Shown one piece after another: positions 17,145-26,216 of a stretch of 64,000 nucleotides of DNA. The notes under the pieces were generated by a model that searched no databases, was not told where the DNA came from, and saw nothing but the letters and a program-made list of their open reading frames with translations. The stretch covers positions 1 through 64,000 of the forward strand of contig JAIBAT010000116.1 in the NCBI GenBank assembly GCA_019695055.1. Direction: 5' to 3'. The DNA is from Candidatus Sumerlaeaceae bacterium (GTDB lineage Bacteria > Sumerlaeota > Sumerlaeia > Sumerlaeales > Sumerlaeaceae). Positions within the stretch are counted from its first letter, which is position 1; each line of letters begins with the position of its first letter. The position numbers and the translations under genes were made by a program.

Positions 17145-18305
17145 ATGAAAATCTGCTTTGCTGTCCGCGCGCTTCCCGTCCACCGTCTTGGTGGATTGGA
17201 GTTCCATGCCCTGGACCTTGCAGACAACCTCGCAAAAAGGGGCCATGGGGTTACCGTATTTACCAGCCGCCATCCCGCGGGCCTGGAAGCCGAGGAACTC
17301 CCCAGTGGAGTCAGGATCCAGTACCTATCCTGTGGGACTCCCGGCGATTACACCAGATCTTTCTATTCGCAATTGGGACGGGAGATTGCAGCGTTTGAAA
17401 CCCGCGAGGCCCCCGATGTCATTCACTCACACGAGTTTGCCGGCTTGTTCCTCCAAGCCCGCCGGGCTCGTCTCTACTGTTCCATCCATGGAACCATGTT
17501 CAGCGAGGTGCCATTAAGCAGGAAATACATTCCCCACCTATCCCTCACCGACAAAGTCCGTTCCATTTGGCGATACAAATCCCGCATTCTGCTCAACCCG
17601 GCATTCCGCCGCATGTTGATCCGTGCGAACCGGCTGGTTGTGGACAGCAACTACACCAAGGCAGAGTTGACCCTGATCAAACCAGATCTCGCACCCAAGA
17701 CTTCCAAGGTGACACTGGGCGTTGATCAGTCGCGCTACAGCTGTAAACCGCGCAGCCCGATAAATATCACAGCCCCGCTCACCCTGATCCACCTCGGCCG
17801 GATCCAGGAAATGAAAGGTCTGCCCGATGTCCTTGCCGCTGCCTGCACCCTTCGTGATCGGGGCGTCAAATTTCGCATCATCATTGGTGGAACCGGCGAC
17901 TATCTGGAAACTCTTCGCCGGAAGGTTGCCAGTTCGGGACTTCAATCCCATGTCGATTTGAGGGGACGGATCCCGGCCGACGCCGTGTCCGATTTCCTCG
18001 CCGAGGGTGATCTGTTCCTTTTCCCCGACCGCACACAGCCGGCATTTGGTCTCGTGGCGGTGGAGGCAATGCTCCATGGCCTGCCCATAATCGGGACTCG
18101 ATGCGGCGCAATCCCCGAAACCGTTACGGAAGATGTCGGTTGGCTTTACAACGCATGGGATGCCCCCGGACTCGCGACGCTAATCCAAGGCATCGCCGCG
18201 GATCATTCGACCCTTGCAGCGAAAGCCGCCGCGGCCCGCGAGAAATCAAAGTGGTACAACGCGCAACGCATGGCTTCGGATATGGAGGCCGTGTATAATT
18301 CCTGA
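17145..18305 (+). CDS. GT4 family glycosyltransferase
   Basis: Cytoplasmic GT-B glycosyltransferase of 386 aa. ATG 17145 begins MKICFAVRALPVHRLGGLEF, with the glycine-rich N-terminal loop of GT4 enzymes; a TTG three codons earlier is less likely. The C-terminal donor-binding domain carries LIHLGRIQEMKGLPDVLAAA, then GDLFLFPDRTQPAFGLVAVE, in which the second Glu of the GT4 E-X7-E motif is present while the first is replaced by Asp/Thr-containing sequence, followed by PIIGTRCGAIPE. It probably builds a surface or storage glycan. Its acceptor is unknown. It ends 22 bases from the convergent DUF309 gene. Confidence 0.9.
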   Translation: MKICFAVRALPVHRLGGLEFHALDLADNLAKRGHGVTVFTSRHPAGLEAEELPSGVRIQYLSCGTPGDYTRSFYSQLGREIAAFETREAPDVIHSHEFAGLFLQARRARLYCSIHGTMFSEVPLSRKYIPHLSLTDKVRSIWRYKSRILLNPAFRRMLIRANRLVVDSNYTKAELTLIKPDLAPKTSKVTLGVDQSRYSCKPRSPINITAPLTLIHLGRIQEMKGLPDVLAAACTLRDRGVKFRIIIGGTGDYLETLRRKVASSGLQSHVDLRGRIPADAVSDFLAEGDLFLFPDRTQPAFGLVAVEAMLHGLPIIGTRCGAIPETVTEDVGWLYNAWDAPGLATLIQGIAADHSTLAAKAAAAREKSKWYNAQRMASDMEAVYNS

Positions 18306-18326
18306 GAAACTGAAGGGACAAGATTC

Positions 18327-18716
18327 CTAGTCGGTGGAAAGTTCCAGCCGGGGAATGTACTCATCCTCAAATTTCAGGATTTCAAGCGGCGACCGGTGCA
18401 GCGCACGTTGACTCCAATAGTCGATGGATTGCCTTACAACTCCGAGGTCAAGCCCATGGTGTAGCGCCGGATAAGGTTCCAGGTGCAGGGATGCTAGACT
18501 GAGCAGCCGCTCGAATCCGCGCATGTTCCTGCGCCACAACAGGTGGAACGCCGCCGCAAACTGAATCAGCCCCTGGTAAAAATAGCGTTCCCCGCTCGCA
18601 CAATCGTGCCAAAGGTCTTCCAGCACCTCGTGGCATTGCCAGAATTCGCGCCGATTAAAAAAAGCGAAATACTCAAGGTAGCGATCATCATAGGTGTCTG
18701 GCTTGGGGGATGTCAT
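18327..18716 (-). CDS. DUF309 family protein
   Basis: Small helical protein of 129 aa. The frame stays open upstream, but I start at ATG 18716 (MTSPKPDTYDDRYLEYFAFF), where similarity to the family begins. The hallmark FNRREFWQCHEVLEDLW is complete, followed by YFYQGLIQFAAAFHLL. DUF309 proteins are widespread, soluble and of unknown activity; the conserved His-Glu pair suggests metal binding. The gene is divergent from lepB (starts 156 bases apart) and convergent with the GT4 gene. Confidence 0.88.
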   Translation of the reverse strand: MTSPKPDTYDDRYLEYFAFFNRREFWQCHEVLEDLWHDCASGERYFYQGLIQFAAAFHLLWRRNMRGFERLLSLASLHLEPYPALHHGLDLGVVRQSIDYWSQRALHRSPLEILKFEDEYIPRLELSTD

Positions 18717-18872
18717 GGCACGCAATTTCCAATTTATGCGGTGGAGAAAGCCTAATATTCGCCAACGCGGACCACTGAGTGCCAGGCTCAGTCGTAGAAA
18801 ACCTCCACTTTTCTGTTGCCAATGGCCGCCCCGGCCCACGTGCTGGTGCGTCATTTGCATCCAGACCCCATT

Positions 18873-19754
18873 ATGTCCGACTCTCCCGACAAATCCAAAC
18901 GCCCAGAGGAAGCCCCGGCAAAGCAATCACCCCTTGCCGAGGCCGCAGCGGAACATCCCAAGGGGTTTCTCATGGGTCTGCGCGAATGGGCGGATGCGCT
19001 CATCATTGCGTTCGTGTTCGCCATGTTCATCCGTACTTTTGTGGTCGAACTCTTCAAGATCCCCAGCGGATCCATGACCCCCACGCTCCTTGGCGATTTC
19101 GTGGCCGAGGGCCCCGCAGTGGATGCCTCGGGCCAGTCCAGCCAGTATCTGCTGGTTCGCGACCGCCAAAGCGATCAGGTGCAGGTTTTCCGCAAGGATT
19201 CCAAGGGCTTCTACGCTTACGAGGGCGGCCGCTCCATTGTGACCCTGACCACCAGCCAGCGCGACTTGCTGGAGCGAAATCTCCACCTCGAGGAGCATCG
19301 CATCTTCGTCAACAAATTTGCCTATTGGTTTCGCGAGCCCGACCGCGGCGATATCGTGGTGTTTCGGGTGCCCTTTGGCAAGGAGCCCCGCTCCTACGAG
19401 CGCGACGGCCACCGATTTGACGTGCGCCAGTTCAACAGGAATATGGCCGTCTACGTGAAGCGAGCCGTGGCCTTTGGCGGGGAAACCGTCGAGGTGGATG
19501 CGGACCACAGACTTCGCATCGACGGTAAGGTCGTTGAGAGCCCCACGATCTTTCAACAGTTGCGATACTACGTCGATAATCTGCGCCTGCGCACCTTCGA
19601 GGTAAAGGTGCAGCCCAATCAGGTGTTCATGTTTGGCGACAATTCCGACAACAGCCTCGATAGTCGGTATTGGGATGGCGTTCCGATTGAGAACCTTCGC
19701 GGCAAGGCTTTCTTCCGCTATTGGCCGCTGAAGAAATGGAGCTTCCTCGACTGA
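18873..19754 (+). CDS. lepB: Signal peptidase I with an insertion
   Basis: Membrane serine protease of 293 aa that removes Sec signal peptides. One N-terminal membrane helix (about 38-58) precedes the catalytic serine S67 in KIPSGSMTPTL; the general base is K196 in VYVKRAVAFGGE, and the last conserved box is FGDNSDNSLDSRYWDGVP. Between S67 and the GDIVVFRVP box there are about 90 residues, against some 35-40 in most enzymes, an insertion around VQVFRKDSKGFYAYEGG. ATG 18873 is chosen since upstream residues have no family match. The many exported proteins in this window would be its substrates. Confidence 0.93.
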   Translation: MSDSPDKSKRPEEAPAKQSPLAEAAAEHPKGFLMGLREWADALIIAFVFAMFIRTFVVELFKIPSGSMTPTLLGDFVAEGPAVDASGQSSQYLLVRDRQSDQVQVFRKDSKGFYAYEGGRSIVTLTTSQRDLLERNLHLEEHRIFVNKFAYWFREPDRGDIVVFRVPFGKEPRSYERDGHRFDVRQFNRNMAVYVKRAVAFGGETVEVDADHRLRIDGKVVESPTIFQQLRYYVDNLRLRTFEVKVQPNQVFMFGDNSDNSLDSRYWDGVPIENLRGKAFFRYWPLKKWSFLD

Positions 19755-19856
19755 CGAAGCGGAATTTGCCCGCGTCGGTTTGATTTTGACTTGGCCGAAA
19801 CTGCCGGGCAGACATGAGATTCGTTGTTCTCACCAATCCGTACTTGGGTATAATCT

Positions 19857-21236
19857 GTGAATCGATCCGTCTTGTGTCTGGTTTTCGTTTCGGTACTCTC
19901 TGTTCTCTCTCCGGGATCAGTATTTTCGCAGGACTGGAGATTCGAAACCACCATCCCCATGCAGGGATACGTCGTGGTTTTTGTTTCAACGACGCCAACA
20001 GGGGATGTTGTAGCAACCACCTTCAACTCCAATAAGAATCGCGAAGCCAACCTTCCCGTCATCCTTATCCACAAGCCTCTCAGCGCCCAGCCCAGCTACC
20101 ATGTCGTATGCCAGAACACTTTCCCCGCCTTCAGGGGTTACTCGGGCATCGCCGTCGACAAGGAGGGCAATTACTACGTCGCTGCCGACACCGGTGACGG
20201 CGCCACATCCTGGATCCGCAAGTTCTCACCCTCCGGAAAACAGGATATGGCTTTTGGCGAGGGAGGACAGATTGCGGCCGGCAAACGATTTGTCGGCCTC
20301 GACATTTTCGACACGTATCTCTTCACGACAGCAGCATTTGCGGAACTGATGGTCTTTGACACGCGGACTGGAAAACTCGTCGGCAAGGGACCCGCCGTAA
20401 CTCAGAATGCTCCCGGCACTCCTGCGATCCGCGACATCGCGGTCGACCCATCCAAGCAGTTGGTTTACGGCGTGGCCGCCGGAGCCGCCTGGGTCTGGGA
20501 GGGCGGAACCTTCGACAATCCCGCAACGTACAAACTCCGCCGCTTGTCCCCGGATACCGCCGGTGTTCGCGCCGGCGAAGGCGTCTATTTCGACCCCGTT
20601 TCCCGTAAGGTTCTTATCCCGGAAAACGAGACAGGGAACCTTCTTTCTGTTGGCGAAGGTGCCACGTTCTCGCAATCCAATGTTGTCAAACCTTCCCCCA
20701 CGGAAAATCAGATTTGCGATGTGGTGCTGCTTCAGGATGGGAAAACCCTGTTCATTACCGATTTGCGCCGCAGCCAGATTTATGTCATGAAGCGAAGCGA
20801 AGGCGACACCCTGCCGGTACTGCCCGGAACCGTTGCCGTGGCGGATGCCACCCCCACGGCAGCAGCGCCGCCTGCAAGTTCCACCGGGGCGGGGGGTGTC
20901 ACCTGGGTCAACGAGTACAAGGTCGCCCTTCGCCAATCCCGCGACCAGAACAAGCCGCTCATTGTCTTCTTCCGTGCACCAAGCGTAAATCTGTGTAATG
21001 AGCTGGAGGCGGGTTATCTAACATCTCCGGAATTTGCAAACCTTGCCAGCCAGGCCATCGTCTGCCGGTTCGATGTCTCTTCGGATCGCCTGCTGGCCCA
21101 GCAGTTGGGCGTGTTCAAGGTTCCGGAACTCGCCATTTACTCATCCAAAGGCGACCGCCTCACCCGCACCTCGGGCAAGATTGATCCTGCCAAGGTCACG
21201 GCTGAATTCCAGGCCGCCATTTCCAAGGCAAAGTAG
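19857..21236 (+). CDS. Secreted beta-propeller protein with thioredoxin-fold tail
   Basis: Exported protein of 459 aa. It opens with a signal peptide ending in VFSQ, starting at GTG 19857. Residues 30-310 form NHL/SMP-30-like propeller blades (YSGIAVDKEGNYYVAADTGD, IRDIAVDPSKQLVYGVAAG). After a Thr/Ala/Pro linker, residues 345-459 look like a thioredoxin fold (QNKPLIVFFRAPSVNLCNEL, then FKVPELAIYSSKGDRL). The redox site keeps one cysteine at most (APSVNLC), so dithiol chemistry is unlikely. A TATAAT lies at 19849-19854, three bases before the GTG. The arrangement parallels the protein at 7681-8931, which ends in a similar domain. Confidence 0.72.
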   Translation: MNRSVLCLVFVSVLSVLSPGSVFSQDWRFETTIPMQGYVVVFVSTTPTGDVVATTFNSNKNREANLPVILIHKPLSAQPSYHVVCQNTFPAFRGYSGIAVDKEGNYYVAADTGDGATSWIRKFSPSGKQDMAFGEGGQIAAGKRFVGLDIFDTYLFTTAAFAELMVFDTRTGKLVGKGPAVTQNAPGTPAIRDIAVDPSKQLVYGVAAGAAWVWEGGTFDNPATYKLRRLSPDTAGVRAGEGVYFDPVSRKVLIPENETGNLLSVGEGATFSQSNVVKPSPTENQICDVVLLQDGKTLFITDLRRSQIYVMKRSEGDTLPVLPGTVAVADATPTAAAPPASSTGAGGVTWVNEYKVALRQSRDQNKPLIVFFRAPSVNLCNELEAGYLTSPEFANLASQAIVCRFDVSSDRLLAQQLGVFKVPELAIYSSKGDRLTRTSGKIDPAKVTAEFQAAISKAK

Positions 21237-21263
21237 TCCTTTGTTGACCCTCATCGCCCCCTT

Positions 21264-21293
21264 GTGACATAAATAAGGTCGCAGGGGTATATT
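21264..21293 (+). promoter_or_regulatory. Candidate sigma-70-type promoter
   Basis: GTGACA (21264-21269) and TATATT (21288-21293) are separated by 18 bases, each one mismatch from the consensus. The predicted start would be near 21300, about 40 bases before the small cysteine-rich protein gene, which has GAAAGG as its ribosome-binding site. Seen only by eye. Confidence 0.4.
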
Positions 21294-21339
21294 GCGCTTG
21301 GCCTATTCCCCCCAATTCACTGAAAGGCGCGCCTAAGCA

Positions 21340-21552
21340 ATGGCTCGATTTGTGAAAGGCCCCGTAAAGTCGGAAAGCCCGATGCTGGTGAACTGCAAGC
21401 TAACCGATTGCGTCTACCACGAGGGCAGCCCGAACGGCCAGCTGGACCGCTGCCTTTGCAGCCACCCGAACAAGACCTATTACATCTCCAACACCACTTG
21501 CCCGCTCTATTCCATGGACTGGACCAAGAAACTGCGCAAACCGGGCACCTGA
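21340..21552 (+). CDS. Small cysteine-containing protein, possible metal binder
   Basis: A 70-aa cytoplasmic protein with no signal peptide. Five cysteines (C19, C24, C38, C40, C54) and two histidines (H27, H42) are spaced like a small zinc-binding module: NCKLTDCVYHEG, DRCLCSHPNK, NTTCPLY. The Lys/Arg-rich ends could contact nucleic acid. I do not recognise a named family; the DUF1540-type zinc proteins are the nearest I can suggest, without certainty. A good promoter candidate lies just upstream, and the next gene is a separate cupin. Confidence 0.6.
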   Translation: MARFVKGPVKSESPMLVNCKLTDCVYHEGSPNGQLDRCLCSHPNKTYYISNTTCPLYSMDWTKKLRKPGT

Positions 21553-21689
21553 TCCGGCAATTGTTCGCTTGAAGTCCGCCGGGGGAATGGATACCATCAT
21601 TCTTGTGGGTGGAATCCTGCCCCCATCCCAAAAGGATTTCAATTCTGTGCGGTTTCCCACTGAGGGAAACTGCGAAGGAGTCTCCCCAA

Positions 21690-22049
21690 ATGGCCCCAAT
21701 GGAAATGAAGGACCTGTCCCGACCCGACGAAACTCGCGAGTTTCCCCTCGGCAAACTCGAGTTGATCACCCTTGGCGGCGTCACGTTCGGACGTGCAACT
21801 CTCCAGCCCGGATGGAAGTGGTCCGAATCCGTTAAGCCGGTGGCAGGCACGGAAAGCTGCCAGGCGCCCCATCTCCAGTATCACATATCCGGCCGCCTCG
21901 CCGTGAGGATGGACGATGGCAGTGAGGCGGTATTCGGCCCCGGTGAAGTTTCCCTGCTCCCTCCCGGCCACGATGCCTGGGTCGTTGGCAGCGAAGCCGT
22001 CGTCGTGATCGATATCACCGGAATGGGAAAGTACGCAACCGGCGGGTAG
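21690..22049 (+). CDS. Small cupin-domain protein
   Basis: Single cupin of 119 aa. I start it at ATG 21690, 10 bases after GAAGGAG; upstream in-frame codons give no family similarity. Visible landmarks are FGRATLQPGWKWSES, the metal-site-like CQAPHLQYHISGRLAVRMDDG, and FGPGEVSLLPPGHDAWVVG. Proteins of this size bind small ligands or metal, sometimes as sensors; this one's ligand is unknown. It ends 64 bases before pyrC on the same strand. Confidence 0.8.
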   Translation: MAPMEMKDLSRPDETREFPLGKLELITLGGVTFGRATLQPGWKWSESVKPVAGTESCQAPHLQYHISGRLAVRMDDGSEAVFGPGEVSLLPPGHDAWVVGSEAVVVIDITGMGKYATGG

Positions 22050-22113
22050 GAGGCCTGTTTTTCACACAAAAAGCGGTTGCGCAAACCATGCCCGGACGCG
22101 CATCTCGACCGGC

Positions 22114-23427
22114 ATGGGGAAACTGATTGTAAAAAATGGTCGCGTCCTCGACCCGGCCAATCGCATTGACAGCGTCCAGACCCTCGAAATCGAAAATGGA
22201 GTGGTTCTGGGCTTTGCCTCGAAGGACGCCACCGCCGACAGCAGCGCCGGGATCCTCGACGCATCCGGATGCCTTGTTTGCCCGGGGTTCATTGATATCC
22301 ACACGCATCTGCGCGAGCCGGGGCGCGAAGACAAGGAAACCATCCTCTCCGGAACCCGCGCCGCCGCGGCAGGCGGATTCACCACCGTCTGCCCGATCCC
22401 TAACACAAACCCCGTGATTGATTCCCAAACGGGGCTCAAGTTCATCCTGTCGCGGGCCGAGACGGATGCCTGCGTAAACGTCTTTCCTTACGCTGCCGTC
22501 ACCAAAGGGCAGGCAGGCGAGGAAATGGTCGAGATGGGCGACCTCGTCTATTACGGCGCCCGCGGATTCACCGACGACGGACGCCCCATCATGAACGCGG
22601 AAATCATGCGTCGCGCTCTGGAGTATTCGGCCATGTTCAATGTCCCCATCCTTGACCATTGTGAGGATTCGCACCTTGCTGAGGGCGGAGTAATGCACGA
22701 AGGCCGCGTTTCCAACCGACTCGGACTCAAGGGTATTCCCGGAATTGCCGAGAGCGTCCAGGTGGCCCGCGACGTGGAGCTTGCCGAGTTCACCGGCGGC
22801 CATATCCACATCATGCATGTGTCCAAGCGCGAGTCCCTCGAACCCATTCGCCGGGCAAAGGCCCGCGGCGTGAAGGTCACCTGCGAAGTCACCCCCCACC
22901 ACCTGACCCTCACCGACGATGCGCTTCTCGATTTCAACACCGCTGCGAAGGTGAATCCACCGCTTGGGTCGGAAGACGACCGCGAAGCGCTCATCGAGGC
23001 GCTGCTCGACGGGACCATTGACTGCATTGCTACCGACCACGCACCGCACACCGACATTGAAAAGGACCTCCCCATCACCGAGGCGCCCTTTGGCATGATT
23101 GGGCTCGAAACCGCGTTTGCGCTTCTCTACACACGCCTCGTCATCCCCGGAATCATTCCTCTGCCCCTGCTGATTGAGAAACTGACCTCCGCCCCCGCAA
23201 GAGTCATCCACCTTGAGCCGAGGGGAATGCTGTCCGCCGGGGCACCCGCCGATCTGACAATTGTGGACCTTTTCGAGGAGTTCACAGTGGAAGAATCCAT
23301 GTTCCAATCCAAGAGCCGCAATTCGCCACTCATAGGCGTGCCATTGCAGGGACGCGTCAGGGCAACGATTGTAGGCGGCAAGGTTGTCCATTCCCGTTTC
23401 CCCAAGGGTTCTGTCACGTTATCCTGA
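22114..23427 (+). CDS. pyrC: Dihydroorotase, class I
   Basis: Zinc enzyme of 437 aa in pyrimidine synthesis, closing carbamoyl-aspartate to dihydroorotate. Metal-binding motifs are complete: DIHTHLREPGREDKE near residue 61, AAAGGFTTVCPIPNTNP, HIHIMHVSKRESLE, and the catalytic Asp in CIATDHAPHT. Length and motifs match the class I (PyrC/AllB-like) group. It starts with ATG 22114 and no other pyrimidine genes are in view. No aspartate transcarbamoylase gene precedes it, unlike many pyrBC operons. Confidence 0.95.
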   Translation: MGKLIVKNGRVLDPANRIDSVQTLEIENGVVLGFASKDATADSSAGILDASGCLVCPGFIDIHTHLREPGREDKETILSGTRAAAAGGFTTVCPIPNTNPVIDSQTGLKFILSRAETDACVNVFPYAAVTKGQAGEEMVEMGDLVYYGARGFTDDGRPIMNAEIMRRALEYSAMFNVPILDHCEDSHLAEGGVMHEGRVSNRLGLKGIPGIAESVQVARDVELAEFTGGHIHIMHVSKRESLEPIRRAKARGVKVTCEVTPHHLTLTDDALLDFNTAAKVNPPLGSEDDREALIEALLDGTIDCIATDHAPHTDIEKDLPITEAPFGMIGLETAFALLYTRLVIPGIIPLPLLIEKLTSAPARVIHLEPRGMLSAGAPADLTIVDLFEEFTVEESMFQSKSRNSPLIGVPLQGRVRATIVGGKVVHSRFPKGSVTLS

Positions 23428-23674
23428 CGATCACGAACCGCATCCCCGGGGGGATTGCCGGATAACACCGCTCTCACCATTCGCAACACCCCATAAATCG
23501 CTCATTGGACCGCTCCAAAAATAGCCCTTGCCACCGCTCCACGCCCGCGGTTTCATACGGGCCAATACCGTTCACGATGGCCAAACTCGGGCTTGCATCG
23601 CCTGAATTGATGTCGTCTCGTTGCGGCCCCGCTCGCAAACGAAGCAGTAGTGTTGGGAAGGAATCGCAGTACAC

Positions 23675-26191
23675 ATGAGCAAAAGTCTCGAAACGCCGAC
23701 TCCGGCAAACGGAATCCCGGCGATCACCAATGGCGCCAATGGCAAGGCCAAGCCTGCCACGGCGGAGCAGTTCATGGAGCATTTCCGCCGCCATGTCCGC
23801 TACTCCCTAGGCAAGGATTGGGGCGCCCTTTCCACCACCAACATGCTGCTCGCCGTCAGCCTCGCCGTCCGCGACCTCATGGTGGACCGCATGATCGAGA
23901 CTGAGCGGCGCTATCGCGAGGCCAAGGCCAAGCGCGTCTATTACCTCTCCATGGAATTCCTCGTGGGGCGTTCCCTGGGCAACAACGTCACAAACCTCGG
24001 CGTCGTGGATGCCGTCCGCGACGCCCTGCTCGAGCTTGGCGTGGATTTTGACGACCTGCGCGAGGAGGAGGTCGACGCGGCACTGGGCAACGGTGGTCTC
24101 GGCCGCCTTGCGGCCTGCTTCCTCGATTCCCTCGCCACTCTCGACATGCCGGGTTTCGGCTACGGCATCAACTACGAGTACGGCCTCTTCAAGCAGGACA
24201 TCGAGAACGGTTTTCAGAAGGAACGCCCCGATAGCTGGCGCTCCCAGACAAACCCATGGATGATCGAGCGGCCCGATGAATCCGTGGACATCCCCATCTA
24301 CGGCAACCTCGCCCACGGCACCGACCGCGACGGCTCCACCAAGCCCATGTGGGTCAACTGCCGCCATTTTGTCGGCGTGCCCAGCGACATGCCCATTGTC
24401 GGCTACGGTGCCAACACCGTGAACTTCCTGCGCCTCTACACCGCCAAGGCCAGCCAGGAGTTTGACATCCAGAAATTCAACGAGGGCAACTACATGACCG
24501 CCGTCGAGGAAAAGATCGCCTCGGAGACGGTGTCCAAGGTTCTCTACCCCAGCGACGAGGCGGAGAAAGGCAAGGAACTGCGCCTCCTCCAGGAGTACTT
24601 CTTCGTCTCCTGCGCCATCCGCGACATCGTGCGCCGCTACCTGCGCAAGCACGCGACCTTTGACGAGTTTCCCAACAAGGTCGCAATCCAGCTTAATGAC
24701 ACGCACCCGGCCCTCGCGGTTGCCGAATTGATGCGTGTCCTCATGGATGAGCACCGGATCAGTTTCGAGGCGGCCTGGGAGATCACCACAAAAACCCTGG
24801 GCTACACGAACCACACCCTGCTTCCCGAGGCGCTGGAAAAGTGGCCCGAGGCGCTGTTCCACCGCGTGCTGCCGCGGCATCTGCTCATTGTCCACGAGAT
24901 CAACCGCCGTTTCCTCGAGAAGGTGGCCCAGAAGTGGCCGGAAGATCATGCCCGCCTGGCGCGCATGTCCATCATCGAGGAAGGCCATGGTTTTAAGCAG
25001 GTGCGCATGGCACATCTCGCCCTCGTCGGCAGCCATGCCGTCAACGGCGTGGCCGAGCTGCACTCCGATCTGGTCAAAACGTCCCTAGTCCCCGACTTCT
25101 ACGAGCTTTGGCCGGAGCGGTTCTCCAACAAGACCAACGGCGTCACTCAACGGCGCTGGCTGCTGAAGGCCAACCCCGGTCTTGCGGACCTCATCTCGCG
25201 CTCCATCGGCGATGGTTGGATCACCGACCTCTACGGCCTGGAGAAGCTCGAACCCTTCGCCGAGGACGAGGGTTTCCGGAAGGAATTCCTCGCCGTGAAG
25301 CGCGCCAACAAGATCCGCATGGCCAAGACCATCAAGGACGTCTGCGGCGGCGTGGTGGTGGACCCGGATTCCATCTTCGACGTCATCTGCAAGCGCATCC
25401 ACGAGTACAAGCGCCAGCTATTGATGGCGCTCCGCGTGATCCACGAATACCTTTGCCTCGTCGAGGACCGCAAGGAACCCGTTGCACCCCGCACCTACAT
25501 CTTCGCCGGCAAGGCCGCGCCTGGCTACTGGGCCGCGAAACAGATCATCAAGCTCGCGAATGACCTCGCCCGCATCGTAAACAACGACCCCCGCGTGCGC
25601 GACCGTATGAAGGTGGTCTTCGTGCCCGATTACCGCGTCTCCCTGGCCGAGAAGCTGATCCCCTCTGCCGACCTCAGCGAGCAGATCTCCACCGCCGGCA
25701 AGGAAGCCAGCGGAACCAGCAACATGAAGTTCGCCATGAACGGCGCGCTCACCATGTGTACCTGGGACGGCGCCAACATCGAGATAGCCGAGGCCGTCGG
25801 CGCGGAAAATATTTTTGTGTTCGGTCACAAGACCGAGGAAATCAAGCAGATGCGCGAGACCGGCACCTACAATCCCTGGGACTTGTATCACAACAACCCC
25901 GCCATCAAGCGCGTCATGGACACCTTCCAGTCCGACCGCCTCTTTGGCCGCGACTCCGCCCTGTTCAACTGGATCTTCCACTCCCTGTTGAACCAGGGCG
26001 ACACCTACTTCCACCTCGCCGATTTCGAGAGCTACCTGGCGACGCAAGACAAGGCCGGCAAGGAGTTCAAACAGCCCGCCCTGTGGGCGAAGAAGGCCAT
26101 CCTCAATGTCAGCCGCATGGGCAAGTTCAGCAGCGACCGCACAGTGCGCCAGTACGCCGAAGAGATCTGGGGAATAAAGAGCATCCCCTGA
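23675..26191 (+). CDS. glgP: Glycogen/starch phosphorylase
   Basis: GT35 phosphorylase of 838 aa that releases glucose-1-phosphate from alpha-1,4-glucans with pyridoxal phosphate. The PLP lysine lies in EASGTSNMKFAMNGALTM, followed by CTWDGANIEI. Other hallmarks are YYLSMEFLVGRSLGNN, GNGGLGRLAACFLDSLATLD and QLNDTHPALAVAELMR. The start MSKSLETPTPANG follows GGAAGGAA by about 15 bases. Codons are strongly C-ending, like its upstream neighbours and unlike the genes beyond 27 kb. Together with the glycogen synthase at base 1 it implies a carbon-storage cycle. Confidence 0.97.
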   Translation: MSKSLETPTPANGIPAITNGANGKAKPATAEQFMEHFRRHVRYSLGKDWGALSTTNMLLAVSLAVRDLMVDRMIETERRYREAKAKRVYYLSMEFLVGRSLGNNVTNLGVVDAVRDALLELGVDFDDLREEEVDAALGNGGLGRLAACFLDSLATLDMPGFGYGINYEYGLFKQDIENGFQKERPDSWRSQTNPWMIERPDESVDIPIYGNLAHGTDRDGSTKPMWVNCRHFVGVPSDMPIVGYGANTVNFLRLYTAKASQEFDIQKFNEGNYMTAVEEKIASETVSKVLYPSDEAEKGKELRLLQEYFFVSCAIRDIVRRYLRKHATFDEFPNKVAIQLNDTHPALAVAELMRVLMDEHRISFEAAWEITTKTLGYTNHTLLPEALEKWPEALFHRVLPRHLLIVHEINRRFLEKVAQKWPEDHARLARMSIIEEGHGFKQVRMAHLALVGSHAVNGVAELHSDLVKTSLVPDFYELWPERFSNKTNGVTQRRWLLKANPGLADLISRSIGDGWITDLYGLEKLEPFAEDEGFRKEFLAVKRANKIRMAKTIKDVCGGVVVDPDSIFDVICKRIHEYKRQLLMALRVIHEYLCLVEDRKEPVAPRTYIFAGKAAPGYWAAKQIIKLANDLARIVNNDPRVRDRMKVVFVPDYRVSLAEKLIPSADLSEQISTAGKEASGTSNMKFAMNGALTMCTWDGANIEIAEAVGAENIFVFGHKTEEIKQMRETGTYNPWDLYHNNPAIKRVMDTFQSDRLFGRDSALFNWIFHSLLNQGDTYFHLADFESYLATQDKAGKEFKQPALWAKKAILNVSRMGKFSSDRTVRQYAEEIWGIKSIP

Positions 26192-26216
26192 GGGCCATCC
26201 CCGGCCCTGAAAGGGC
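26191..26216 (+). terminator. Weak overlapping hairpins after glgP
   Basis: Right at the glgP stop, AGGGCC (26191-26196) pairs with GGCCCT (26203-26208), and an alternative stem uses GCCCT (26204-26208) with AGGGC (26212-26216). Neither is followed by a T-run, so termination is only possible, not shown. Confidence 0.3.

Noticed and set aside
22015-23391. 458-codon open frame on the minus strand opposite pyrC
   Set aside because: pyrC is an unmistakable dihydroorotase. The antisense translation is rich in Gly, Val and His with no family features.
23807-25063. 418-codon open frame on the minus strand opposite glgP
   Set aside because: Shadow of the phosphorylase gene; no start signal and no domain.
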